Positions 1-12,000 of a stretch of 64,000 bases of DNA are shown here, piece after piece (position 1 is the first letter of the stretch; the number at the start of each line of letters is the position of its first letter). The stretch spans positions 62,001-126,000 of the forward strand of contig NZ_CAJYBT010000005.1 of NCBI RefSeq assembly GCF_913064665.1, given 5' to 3'. This DNA is from an uncultured Thioclava sp. (GTDB taxonomy: Bacteria > Pseudomonadota > Alphaproteobacteria > Rhodobacterales > Rhodobacteraceae). The position numbers and the translations under genes are program-made. Under the pieces are notes generated by a model. It was given only the letters and a program-made list of their open reading frames with translations, searched no databases and had not been told where the DNA came from.

Positions 1-3000
1 AGTTGATTTCGTTCTGATATGCGCCAAGCGCGACCGTGTCGCCCTGCGTATTCTTGATCAGCAGGTTCAACTGGTTCAGGCGCTGGATGATCACCGAATT
101 ATCCGCCGTGATCGTGCTGCGGTCGATCCCATTCTCGCCGATCGTGCCGCTGATAGCGATGCACGAGACGTTGGCGGGGTCGCAGGACGCGCCATAATTC
201 AGCGTCAGCGATTTGAATTTCTGCAGCCCCGTCGCAACCAGACCCTTCAGGTCGAGACGTCCGGTCCCGGTATTGCTGGTGGTGCCACCGTGATAGTCAA
301 AGGTGACTTCATCGCCGCCAAACAATTCGCTTACAGCACTCGCCGCTGCAGCCAGAGCCTGACGGTAAATGTCGGTGCCCGTGCCAACCGCAGACAGCGT
401 GATATCGCCGCGATCCGCGCCGATCCTGATGTTACCCGCAGCCAGAATGCCTTTCAGCGGCGGCGGATTCGTATTGTCCGATGTGCCCTGCGTCACGCTC
501 GCATTGTCGGTCAAATTGGCCTGAGCATCGGGTGAACCCGCAATTGGGATGGCGGAATTGTTGTACAGATCGATCGTGGTGTGCAGATTCACCGTCGAAC
601 GCGCACCCGTCGGGCTGCGGCCCGCATAGATATTGACCGTCGCGTGGCTGGGCAGCGAGCCATCCGCTGGCGTGATCCCGTCGCTCGCCGCAATGCGGGC
701 ATCCGTGCCAATCGCGACCGTATTCGCGACCCCAAGATTGGCCCAGGAATGCCCATCCGGCGCCCCCGCAACCCCATAGGTGGTCGCAGCGCTGCGGCCA
801 TCCATCTCGGACTGGTTCCAAGCGCCGATATTGATATCACCCACATCGACCAGCAAGGTGGCGTTTGAGCCGATATTGACAGTCGCGTTTTGGGTGGCCC
901 CAAGTTCGACCACCGAAGACGCGGTCGCAATCGCGCCAGCCGAATCCAGCTTGGCTTTTTGATGCGTGATCAGCTCGTTATAAGCCTCGACCTGCAACAG
1001 CGAGAGACCCGCAGTCGGCAGCAGCAAGCGAATGTCGCTATCCGCGCCAACATTGGCTTGGGTGTCTTGCGTGACCGAGACTTTCACCTTGCCCGCCGGC
1101 AGGTTCAACAAACCGCCCGAGCCGGAATCCACGTTCCAAGCAGCGTTATCGGCATTGAAAGCAGGAATCACCGCGTCGGTCAGCGAATACGCCGTTTGAC
1201 CTAAGAAGAAGTTATGCGCTTTGCTTGCAGCCTTGATCGAAAGTTTGGCCGCGCGCACCCAAGCGTTGTCGCCCAGATAGGCATTTACATCGGTATTGAC
1301 CGTATGGTCCATCAAAGCGCCGCTGGCCCCAACAAGCGAGGCTTGCGTGCTATCCACAGAGCCGCCGAAAATTGCACTATGGGTGGCGTTGATATCAACA
1401 AGACCGTTGATCACGCTGATCAGGAATTTATGGCTGGCCGAGCTGGTGTCGATATAGGCCTCGGTCGTGCCGGTCGCCGATGTCACACCCTTGGACGCGG
1501 CCCCCGCGACCACCCCGCCCGAGCCCGCAACGGCCGTAGCAAAGTTGCTATCGGTCCCATTCGCCGCGACGGTGAGGTTCCCTGCGGTGACCCCATTCAT
1601 GTCGCTCACTGTGGCGCGCGTGTCGGTCGCAGATGTTGACTTGGCGTTGTTGCTGCCAAGGGCTGCGATGCCAAACACATAGCCGGTCGCATCCGCAGTT
1701 TGATGTGTTGTGGAATTGGCCTTGATCTCGACCAGACCGCTCGCATTGATGGTGCTGCCAGAGACATTCGTCTCGGCCTTGGAGTCATTCAGACTTTGGG
1801 CATCGCTGCCCGCCAGCCCGACGAGAGCCCCTGCAACCGCAACGGCATCGGCCGTGTTGCTGCCTCCGGTGATCGTCGTCGCGATGTTGACCGAGCCGCC
1901 ATCCAGAACCGAGCCGCCGTGAACGTCATTGGCCAGCGTAGCCTTAAGCGTGGAATGGGCCAGCGAAACGCCCGCAGCCAAGCCACCCGAAAGCGCCGCG
2001 CCACCCGCATCGGTCGAGGCGCTGTTATTGGCGCTGACCGTGCTTGCGATCGCGCCGCTGGTGTAGATCTGTGCCGCGTTCATCTCGGTCGCGACCGTGG
2101 TGGTCACATTCCCCGTGGAAACCGCGCCCTGCAAAGCCGCGCCAATACCGCCCCCTGCTGCAACCGTCTTGGAAATGACGCCATCATTCGACGAGGCGCC
2201 AAGCGCCACGCTTGCGCTGCGCGACACATCGGTCCCGATGGTGACGCCCTGATCACTTGTCGCCCCTGACGCATCCGCCCCAAGCGCGGATTTGGTTTGC
2301 CCGCCGATGCTTGCTTTCGCGACCGAAACCCCTGCCGCGCCCGAAATTCCGAACGACAGCCCCAAGGATTTGACATCAATCGTGCGCGTCGAGGTGGCAT
2401 TCACGGCAGCCGCACCGCTCAGCGCGATGTTCGCCCCGTTGATATAGGCGTAAGTATCTGAATCATCGGAAATAACCGATACAGCCGCGGCCAGCCCGAA
2501 CCCACCGGCAGCCCCCACCACTGCATTCGTCTTCAGCGCATGAAGGGTCTGCGCATTCAGCGTCAGCCCCGCCGCAGAGATATTGGCCGCTCCTGAAAGC
2601 TGCGCGGTGTTGGTCGTATCGACATTTTGCACCACGATGCCCGCGCCAACCCCGGCGACACCCGCCGCCGCAGCCCCCGCCGTAAAGGTCGTGTTCAGCG
2701 CGTCATAGCTGCGCACGCCCAGCGCGTTTCCTGCCGTGATATTGGCTCGTCCGATATTGGCCGAGGTGCCCGCCGGAACCGAAAGCCCCGTGCTTGGCGC
2801 AGTGTCGAGCGTGATCGCCTCGCGCGCGGTCTGTGCGCGTGTGCTTGCGTCTTTCACATGGCTGTCGGTATCGCTGCTTGCAAACAGGCTGCTCACACCG
2901 GCCCCAGAGTTGTCATTGGTCTGACCGCTGGCTTGATCGGTGATATCATTGAGCGTGAATTTGCCATCGCTGGCATCGCTCATCTTGTCATCGGCCTCAC

Positions 3001-6000
3001 CGCCCGGGGTGATCCCGTTGCCATAGTCATACACCGCGATCGCAGCCCCGATCGACACAACCCCCGCAGCGCCCGCCACGATAACCGAGTTGCCTGCCTT
3101 GTTGGACAACGCATTAACCAGAACATCATTCTTCGCAGTCATGGTGACATTATCAGCGACACTCGCGCTGGTCGTGGTCTTGATCACACCGACATCCACG
3201 GTGCCCGCAAGCCCGACAAAACCAACGGCAAGGCCACCGGCATAGACGTTGGAGATCGACGTATCGCGCGCCGTCACAATCACATCTTGCGCACCCGAAG
3301 CGCCCGCTTGCGCCACATTCTGGTTGATCTGCGCATTGGCCCCGATATTGGCCGTGGTCGTGATATTTTGCAGCTGCACCGTCACGACACCGCTGATCCC
3401 GGCATACAGCCCGCCCGATGCCGAAGCGGCAATCGACAGGTTGCTCTCGCCCGAGGTCGCCGCGACGTTGATCCCGCGCGCCGCCATGGTCGAGGTCATA
3501 TTGGTCCCGGTGTAACCCGCAAAGCTGTTGGCGCTATTGCCAAGCGCCGTCACATTGGCATTTGCCGCGATATCAGCCGTCGTGGTCTTGTTGATCGACA
3601 GCACACCAATGGCACCGCCAACCCCCGCCGCGCCAAGCCCGACCGAAACCGAACCGTTCATCGAGGCCACGCGCGTCTGATCATCCGCCAGAACCTGCAC
3701 ATTGCCACCCGCCACCGTGGTGCCGCCAAATTCGGCCGTCGTCACATCGGTCACCGAAATGACGCCAACACCGCCCGCCAGCGCAACAGTGCCTGCCCCC
3801 GCCGCCGCCGCCGAGAAGGCGCCAAAATCTGCCTGAGCGCGCGCTGTCACAGCAACATCGCCCTTGGCCGCCATGGTCGCGCCCGTATCGACCGTCGCTT
3901 TCGTGGTGCTATTCACCATCGCGACCGTGACGCCCGCACCCGCTCCAACGCTCCCGCCAAGGGCAACCGCCCCGGCAATGCCAAGATCGTAAGTGTCGCT
4001 TGCAGCGGCAACCGTCACGCCTTGATTGGCATTCACCGCCCCCGCCAGCTTGTTGATCTGCGCCGCGCCAATGCTTGCCTGCGTGTCCGAGGTGATCAGC
4101 GGCACGTTGCCCGAAAGAGCGACCGCCGCAGTGCCCGCACCGCCAAAGCCAACCTCAAGCGAGCGCACTGCATTCGAGGCGGCCGCATTGACCACAACGC
4201 CATGCGCGGTCTGCGAATGGGCCGTGGAATTGCGCGTTTGGGTCAGCAACGAAATGCCCGTGTCGCGCGCATCCGCAGCCGTCAAACCGACAGTGCTGGC
4301 AGAGCTTGCATTCGCCGCGGTCAAGCCGGTGGAACTATCCCAATCGGGCAGCTCCGCGCCTTGGAAGTTATCCGCGAATGCCGTGAAGCTTGTATCAAAA
4401 TCAGACACATAGGTAACGCCAGTCCCATTCCCCAGCGCGGTCACCTGTGCGAGATCCGCAATCACAGCATGGGTCGTGTTGTCAATGATGACGATCCCGA
4501 CAGACGCCCCGATACCAGCACTGCCACCAACCCCGGCCGAGCCCACCAGCGAATCCACGGTAGCGAAATCATTGGCCAGTACGGCCACGTCGTCATTGGC
4601 AAAGACCTTGGCGCTTTCTCCGATGCGCGCCGTCGTGGTGTTTTCGATGGTGTAGACTGCGACAGCACCGGCCAGACCGGCGCTTTGGCTCACACCCGCA
4701 CTAAGGGCGATCGTATTGGCCGCTTCGCGACTTTGCGCGCTAACCCCAACATCGTTGGCCGTGACGGCGGCATTATCGCCAATGGTGGCGGAAACGGTCT
4801 TGCCGAGAACGCCGACAGCCACACCCGCGCCCGCACCAACGGAGCCGCCGATCCCGACAGCACCGGGGAACGTGTCAAGCGTCGTGTCATCGCTCGCCGT
4901 GACAGACACATCCCCGACGGTTCCGCTTTGGCCAATCTGGGCGTAGGTGCCAATCTGCGCTTCGGTCGTAGTATCAAGCACATAGGTGCCAGACCCCACC
5001 CCGACGCCGACACTTTGCGACGCGCCCCCAGCCACCGCAAAGGTCTTGCCGGTTTCGCTGGCACTGGCGGCAATATTCAGCGCACCCGACTTCGAGATTT
5101 GCACCGCGTTCGCGGCACTCGTGCCATCGGCCAAGGCGGCCCGCGTCACATTGTTGATTGTGACAACCGAAACCCCGGCCCCGATTCCCGCACTGCCACC
5201 AATCCCAAGGCCACCCGCGACACTGAGATTGTCGAAATCGTTATTCGCCAGCACCGAGACATCGCCCGAAGCCGCGATATGCGCCCCTGCCCCAACCAGG
5301 GCCTCGACGTCACTGTCAGAGACCAGAACGCTCGCCACACCGGCCACGCCCACATTGCTGCCAGCCGCCGCGCTGACGCCGATCACCTTGATCGATTGCG
5401 CGCCATCGGCCGAAATATCGACGGCACCCGCATCAACCAATTGCCCGTCTGCCGACAGTTGCGCGGTCGTTTTCCCCGTGCTGGAGACCACCGAACTGGA
5501 AACACCCACACCAACCTTGCTGCTAAGCGCGACACCGCCCGAAAGCGCCTTGGCATCCAGCGTATTCTTCGCAGAGATCGTGACATTCCCGCCATTTGCG
5601 TCAACGCTGGTGGCCGCCGTGCTTGCGGGGGTCGTCAGGCTTTTGCCAATGGCCGCCGAGGTGTCATCCGAGAACACCATGACCGAGAATGAGCCCTGAA
5701 CGGCAACTTTGCTCGCCTGCGCGCCACCGATCGCCTCGGTGTAATAATTGCCCGTGCTAAAGAGCGGCTGATTGACGATATTCTCTTGGAAATCCTTAAG
5801 ATCGGTAAAGTTGAACGCGACCGTGGGGTCGATTTTCTTGTTGGTTGCGGCGACCTTGACCGCCCCCGAAGTCAGCGACGTGCCCGCACCGATATTGGCG
5901 GTATAGCTGTTGTCCGAAACGACAACGGCAACCGAGGCGCCAATCCCCGCCTGACCGCTGGAACGCGCGACACTTGTGGATTTCGCGCTCATTCGGCTGG

Positions 6001-9000
6001 CGTTATCTGCCGTGACATTGACCGCACCGACGCGGCTCAGGCTGCCAATGGTGACATTGTCACCGATCAAGGCTGCAGTCGTTGTGTTGGACACATCAAC
6101 CGCCAAGGCCCCGGCAACACTGACTTTTTTCGAAGAGGCCCCGGCATATGCCAGCGCAGACAAGCCGTTGAGGAAATCGGTCTTACCCGCCTCGTGCGCC
6201 ATGTTCTGGCTGCTATCGGCCGTCACATTGATCTCGCCCGCGCGCGCAATCGTCGCACCATCAGCGATTCGCGCCGTGGCGCTATTGTTGGAAATGCTCA
6301 GCGCGACGCCCACGCCCACGCCGATCTGTGCGCCTGTCGCAGCCCCGTCACCCTTGGTCGCGATATTGGTTTCGTTGCGCGCCGACACCGTCAGATCGTT
6401 GCTCAGCGAGACCGTGACCGCACCCAGCGTGGCGGTGACGGCATCTTGCGCTGCTGCGACCCCAACGGCCGCCGCGACAGTGACCTTGGCCCCGCCCTTG
6501 CCGGTCTTTTGGTCCGACCCGTCGGTCCCTTTTTGGTAATTCTTCGTCTCATCAAGGGTCTTCGTGCTTTCAGCATCAGAGGTTTGCGAAGGTTCCTTGT
6601 CTTTGCCACCGCCTGCGCTGGCATCGGCATAGGCCTCATAGCTGCGCGTGGACTCTGCTGAAATTTCAAGCGAATCCGCCATCAAGTTGCGTGCAAGCTC
6701 TGCCGAAGTCGCGGAAGTATTCTTAAGATCGGTCGCCTTGTCACCGCCCCCTGCAATCACCGCAACCGCCGCACCGACGCCGACCTTGCCACCCTTGGCC
6801 TCGCCCGTGCCCGTCGCAGTGTTTTCGCCGCTATTGGTGGCCGCAATTGTGACATCGCCCGCCGTGTTGATCGCGTTGCCGGTTCCTATGCGCGCGCGCG
6901 TCGTCTGATCCAAAAGCGCGAGTGCCACCACCGCGTCAATCGCGATGCCGCCCTCAGAGCCTGCCTTGGCCTCGGTTTCGGTCGAGATGTCGGAATTGGC
7001 CAGCACCGAAATGCCCGCCCCGTTATTGAAGGCCGCGCCATCCTTGATCTCGGCGATGGCGTCGGTGGTGATCAGGTTCAGCGCCACCGACGCGCCAATT
7101 CCGACCTTACCGCCGGTGGTCGCACTATCATCAACCGGTGTGGCGCTGGCATTGGCCACCATCTGCTGATCGGCCGAAACCGTCGAGGCCCCCGTGTTCG
7201 CATTCACAATCGCGCTGCCCGAAACCGTGGCCTCGCTTGAAGAGTTGATCAGGTTCAGCGCCAATGCGCCCGCAAGACCAACCGTGGTGCCACCCGCGCC
7301 CGACTTGGCGTCGGTGATGAATGTATCGACATGCGGCGTGTCCAGCGGGGCGGCCTTGAGCGCGGAAACCGTCACACCATCGGCGCTGTAATTCGCAGCC
7401 CCGAGGCTTGCGACATTGCTGGAGGTGATCGCGTTGACCGCAGCGGCGGCCCCGATCGACACTTTGGAATCTGCCGCACTTGCATCGGCCGTAACCGACC
7501 CATCCGTGGCATTGATCGCCAAGACCGTCAGACGACCACCCGCCGTGATATTCTGGCCATCCGGCAGCGCCGCACTGACCGAAGACGTCACCACATTCAC
7601 GCCAATCGCGGCGGCTACCGAAAGCTTGCCTTCGCTCGTACTCGCCGAGTGATCTTGATTGGCAGTCTCTGTCGTTCCGGCCTGCTGATCGGCATCGCCC
7701 ACATTGCTGTCAGATTGCGTGGTCTTGGCAAAATCGAGCTGTCCCGTGACCCGGTCATCGACATTGCCTTCGCCATCGCTGGATTCATCGTTGCTGTCTG
7801 CGCCAGCGGCCCCCGAGGCTCCGGCCGTGACCGTAAGCGTCCCCGCAGAGCTACCTGCGGCCTTGAAGGTCACATCACCCGTCGTCGCCGTAATCGAGCG
7901 CCCCGTCGACACGACAACCTTATCGGTCACCAGCGCCAGCGAAAGCGCCGCACCGACAGCCGCCTTCGATCCCGCCGCTTTTGCCGAAGCCGAGGTCGTC
8001 TCGGTCGCGCTCTGCTCGGCCTCGACTGCGACTTCACCGACAACAGTCAAGGTGCTGGGATCGCTGCCAATTGTGGCGCTTGTTGTGTTGGTGACGAGCG
8101 CCAGAGACAGCACCGGAACAATCCCGACACCGCCCGAAGCGCCCGCTTCGGCCTCGGTTTCGATCTCATGCTCGGCCTGCGCCTTGAGGGTCAAGGCCTC
8201 TGCATCGTTAAGCGTCACGTTATCGCCGATCTTAGCAATCGAACGATTGCCGACGATATTGATCGCAGCCGAAGCCCCCAATCCAAAAGTGCCCCCTGCT
8301 GTGCCCTCGACCGGCAGCGCCTTGGCGGTTTCCTTGGTCTGGTTGTCCGCCGTGATCGACACCGCGCCATGCAGCGTCACAATGGCATCATCAGCGATGC
8401 TGGCAACGCTTTGCGTGTCGATCAGGTTCAGCCCCAGCGCGCCTGCGATACCAATCTTGGAGCCGCCCGCCCCCGAGGTCGCACTGGCAAGATAGCTGTC
8501 TGCGCGGGTCGCCAAGCTTGCGGGATTTGCGGCCAGCGATGCCACATCCAACTTGCTTGCTGAAATCTCAAGGCTTTTGACGTCATGGGTTGCAGCCCCC
8601 AGCGTCGCGTCATTGACCGCGTGGACCACGTTCACCGAAACCGCAGCGCCGATCCCGACCTGCGCCTGCGCGCCCTCTTCGCCAACCGCAGAGGCGTTGG
8701 TCGTGGCTTTGCCATCGGTGTTGCTGGCGGTCAGAATTTTGAGCGCGCCCGTGGGCGAGGAAATGCTGATATCATTGGGAACGCTGGCCAGAACGGTGGC
8801 GTTCTGGATGTTCACCGCCACGCCCGCCGCAACGGTGACTTTGCCTTGGCTGGTCTCGGCAGAGTGGTTTTCAGAGGCTGCCGTATCGGTCGCGCCCTGC
8901 TGTTCGGCGTCGCCAACGCCCGATGCGTCTTGCTGATCGCGTGCGCTGCTCAATTGGCCATCGACCGTGTCATCCACGGTGGCGTCCTGACCGGCTTCGG

Positions 9001-12000
9001 CATTGCCGGACTCATCAGCCGGGGCACCGCCAGAGGCGCTTGCCTCGGCGCTCAGCGTGTTGAGCGAGGCTCCTGCGGCGGAAATGGTCACATCGCCACC
9101 CGCCGAGATGTTGCGTTTAGTGGTCGCGGTGACCGTGTCATTCACTAGGTTCAGCGCCAAGGCCGCGCCAACCGCCGCCGTGCCGCCCGCAGCCTGCCCT
9201 TTGGCAGACGTCGTCGCACTGGCTTGCTGAATCGCGGCAATGGTGACCTGTCCCGAGGTCGTAACGCCCGCCAGCTGCGTGCCAAGCTGTGCCATGGTCG
9301 TGTTGTTCACCATTGCAAGCGCAACCACCGGCGTGATCGACACACCGCCCGAAGATCCGGCCTCGGCGGTGGTGGTGATATCGTGCACGGCGCTGGCCGA
9401 AAGGGTGATGCCCCCCGCCCCGTTTAGCGCGGCACCATCGCCCAGAGTGGCCGTCGAGCGGTTGGCAACGATATTTATCGCGACCGAGGCGCCGACCCCG
9501 ACTTTGCCCCCCGCAGCGCCCGTTTCATCAGGCAGCGCGGTGGCGGTCGTAGTCGTCTCGTTATCGCTGCTCAGCGTCAGATCGCCGCCCGTCAGCGTCA
9601 CCGTCGCGTTATCGGCGATGGTGGCCTGACTTTGCGTATCGACAAGGTTCAGCGCCAGCGATCCGGCCAGCCCGACCTTCGAGCCGCCCGCGCCCGATGT
9701 GGCGCTGGTAAGATAGGTATCGCCAAGCGCATCAGCAGGATCACCCGCAACCAGCTTTGCCACATCCAGCTTGAGCGCCGAAACAGTGACAGAGGTCGCG
9801 TTCACCGTGCCATCACCCAAGGTGGCATCATTTTTGGTATGCACCACGTTGACCGCGACAGCGGCACCAATGCCAACGGCAGCAGGCGTATCGCCCACGG
9901 CGGTCCCGTCCGTCGTGACCGATCCGGTCGTGTTATTCGCAGTCTCAACGCTCAGCGCGCCACCTGCGGTAATCGAACGCCCATCGGGCACGCCTGCGCT
10001 GACAGATGCGGTCTGGACATTCACGCCCACCGCGGCGGCAACCGTGACCTTGCCCTCACCCGTCGAGGCCGAACGTCCGCTTTCATCGGCGGCACCATCT
10101 GCGCTGGCTTGCTGTTGCTCACTATCGCCAACCCCAGCGCTGTCTTGCTGATCAGAGGCATGGGTCAGGTTGCTTGTGACCGTGCTATCGACATTGCTGT
10201 CCTGCCCGGGCGCTGCGTCGCCGTTCTCTTCTGCGGCCTCAGCGCCAGAGGCACTCGCCGTGGCCTCAAGCGTATTCAGCGAAGCCCCCCAGCTGCGCAA
10301 GCTTACGTTGCCAACAGCGTTCAGATCGCGCAGCGTGGTTGCCGAGACGCGATCATTGACAAGCGCGACCGCGACAGCCGCCCCAATCGCGGCCTTGCTG
10401 CCCGCAGCGGTGCCCGAGGCCGTCGTGTTTTCGGTTGCCTGCAGGCTCGCCAAAATACTGATATCACCCGCAGAATGCTGCACCGATGTGCCAGTGCCAA
10501 GCTGTGCTGTGGTGGTGTTGTTCACCAGTGAAAGCGCCAGAGCCGGCGTGACGGAAATCCCGCCGCTCGAACCCGCTTCGGCCGTGGTGGTGATCGCGTG
10601 CACTGAATCGGCTGAGAGCGTCAGCGATCCAAGGTTGGTGATGCTCGTGCCGTTTGCCACGCTTGCGATGGTCCGGTTGGCCACGATATTGCTGGCAACC
10701 GAGGCCCCAACGCCCACATTGCCCGTCGCCCCGGTGGTGTCGGGAATCGCGCTGGCGGTCGAGACCGAGTCATCCGTGGCACGGATTCCCACATCGCCAC
10801 CGCTGATCGCGACGGGGCCGGTGGCTGTGACGCTGGCTTGGCTTTGCGTGTCGACAAGGTTCACGGCCAGCGACCCAGCGACTCCGACGCTGGTTCCGCC
10901 TGCGCCTGACGTGGTGTGCGTGACGAAGCTGTTGGCCCCACCCGCGCGCATCTGCGCACTCAGATCGAGGCTGCCCGCAGTGATGCCCTGACCGCCCAAA
11001 GTGGCGTTATTTTGCACTTTCGCCAAATTGATGCCGACCGCCACACCCACACCAACATTCGAGTCCAGCGCCGACCCGTCAGCCGTCACATCAGCGCTAT
11101 TGGAGGTCTGCGTGCGGATCGCGGCGCCCGCGGTGATGTCCGAGGCGCGATCGGACGTCATGCTGGCCGTGGTGGTCGATGTCAGATCCGACAGTGCAAA
11201 GGCACCGACAACCGACACTTTGCCCTCAGATGTGCTCTCATAGGGCTGATATTCGGGATCATCGAGATAGGTCGCAGCCTCACTGCCCGCTTGGGGCTCT
11301 GATGCGCCGCCCGCAGTCGCTGCGGCATTGGCCACACTATCGGTTGCGCTGATCGCATCAAGCGACAGGCTGTCAGCGCGGATATAGCCCGAGGCATCGA
11401 CCGTGGCTTCGGTAATCGCCTTGACCACGCTGACGGCGACGCTTGCGCCAAACGCGGCGGCGACGGGTGTGGCATCCGCATGGCTGGTGACCGTGTTGGT
11501 TGCGCCCAAGCTGGCCGCCCCCGCGATGATCAGATCGGCGGTGCCGATATGGGTCGTGGCCGAGCTGTTCACCGTCGAAACGGCTACCGCGCCATCGGCG
11601 CTGGAATTAGCGGGAACCAGGGACTTGGTCGCGATCTGGCTATCGGCGGTTGCGATAGAAGACAGATCGGCGCTGGCGGCCTGGATATTTGCGCCACCGA
11701 TCACATCGACAGAGGCACTGACATTGGTAACCACAACGCCAATTGGCAAATTGGCGGCCGTAGCCGCCGTCGAAGCCGTGGCCCGCGCCGTCAAAGCGCC
11801 AGATGCGGTGATTGTTCCGCCATCAATCGAGACGGCCGCGTTCGCTGTTGGCGTTGAGGCCAAGATCGTCAAAGGCGCAGCCGTGGAACTGGCCAGCAGA
11901 TTCACATCACCACCACGGATTTCGCCAGCGATGGTAATTTGGGCCGTTCCGCCCGTGGCTTGTGTCGCGTTCAGCGTCACAGCGCCCGCAGTGCCGCCGC

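Noticed and set aside
2627-5692. A 1021-codon plus-strand frame and other long plus-strand frames across 1-13 kb
   Set aside because: They lie antisense to the adhesin frame and their products are Arg/His-rich (RRHRD, NRHIG) without any family. High third-position GC on the minus strand removes stops on the other strand.
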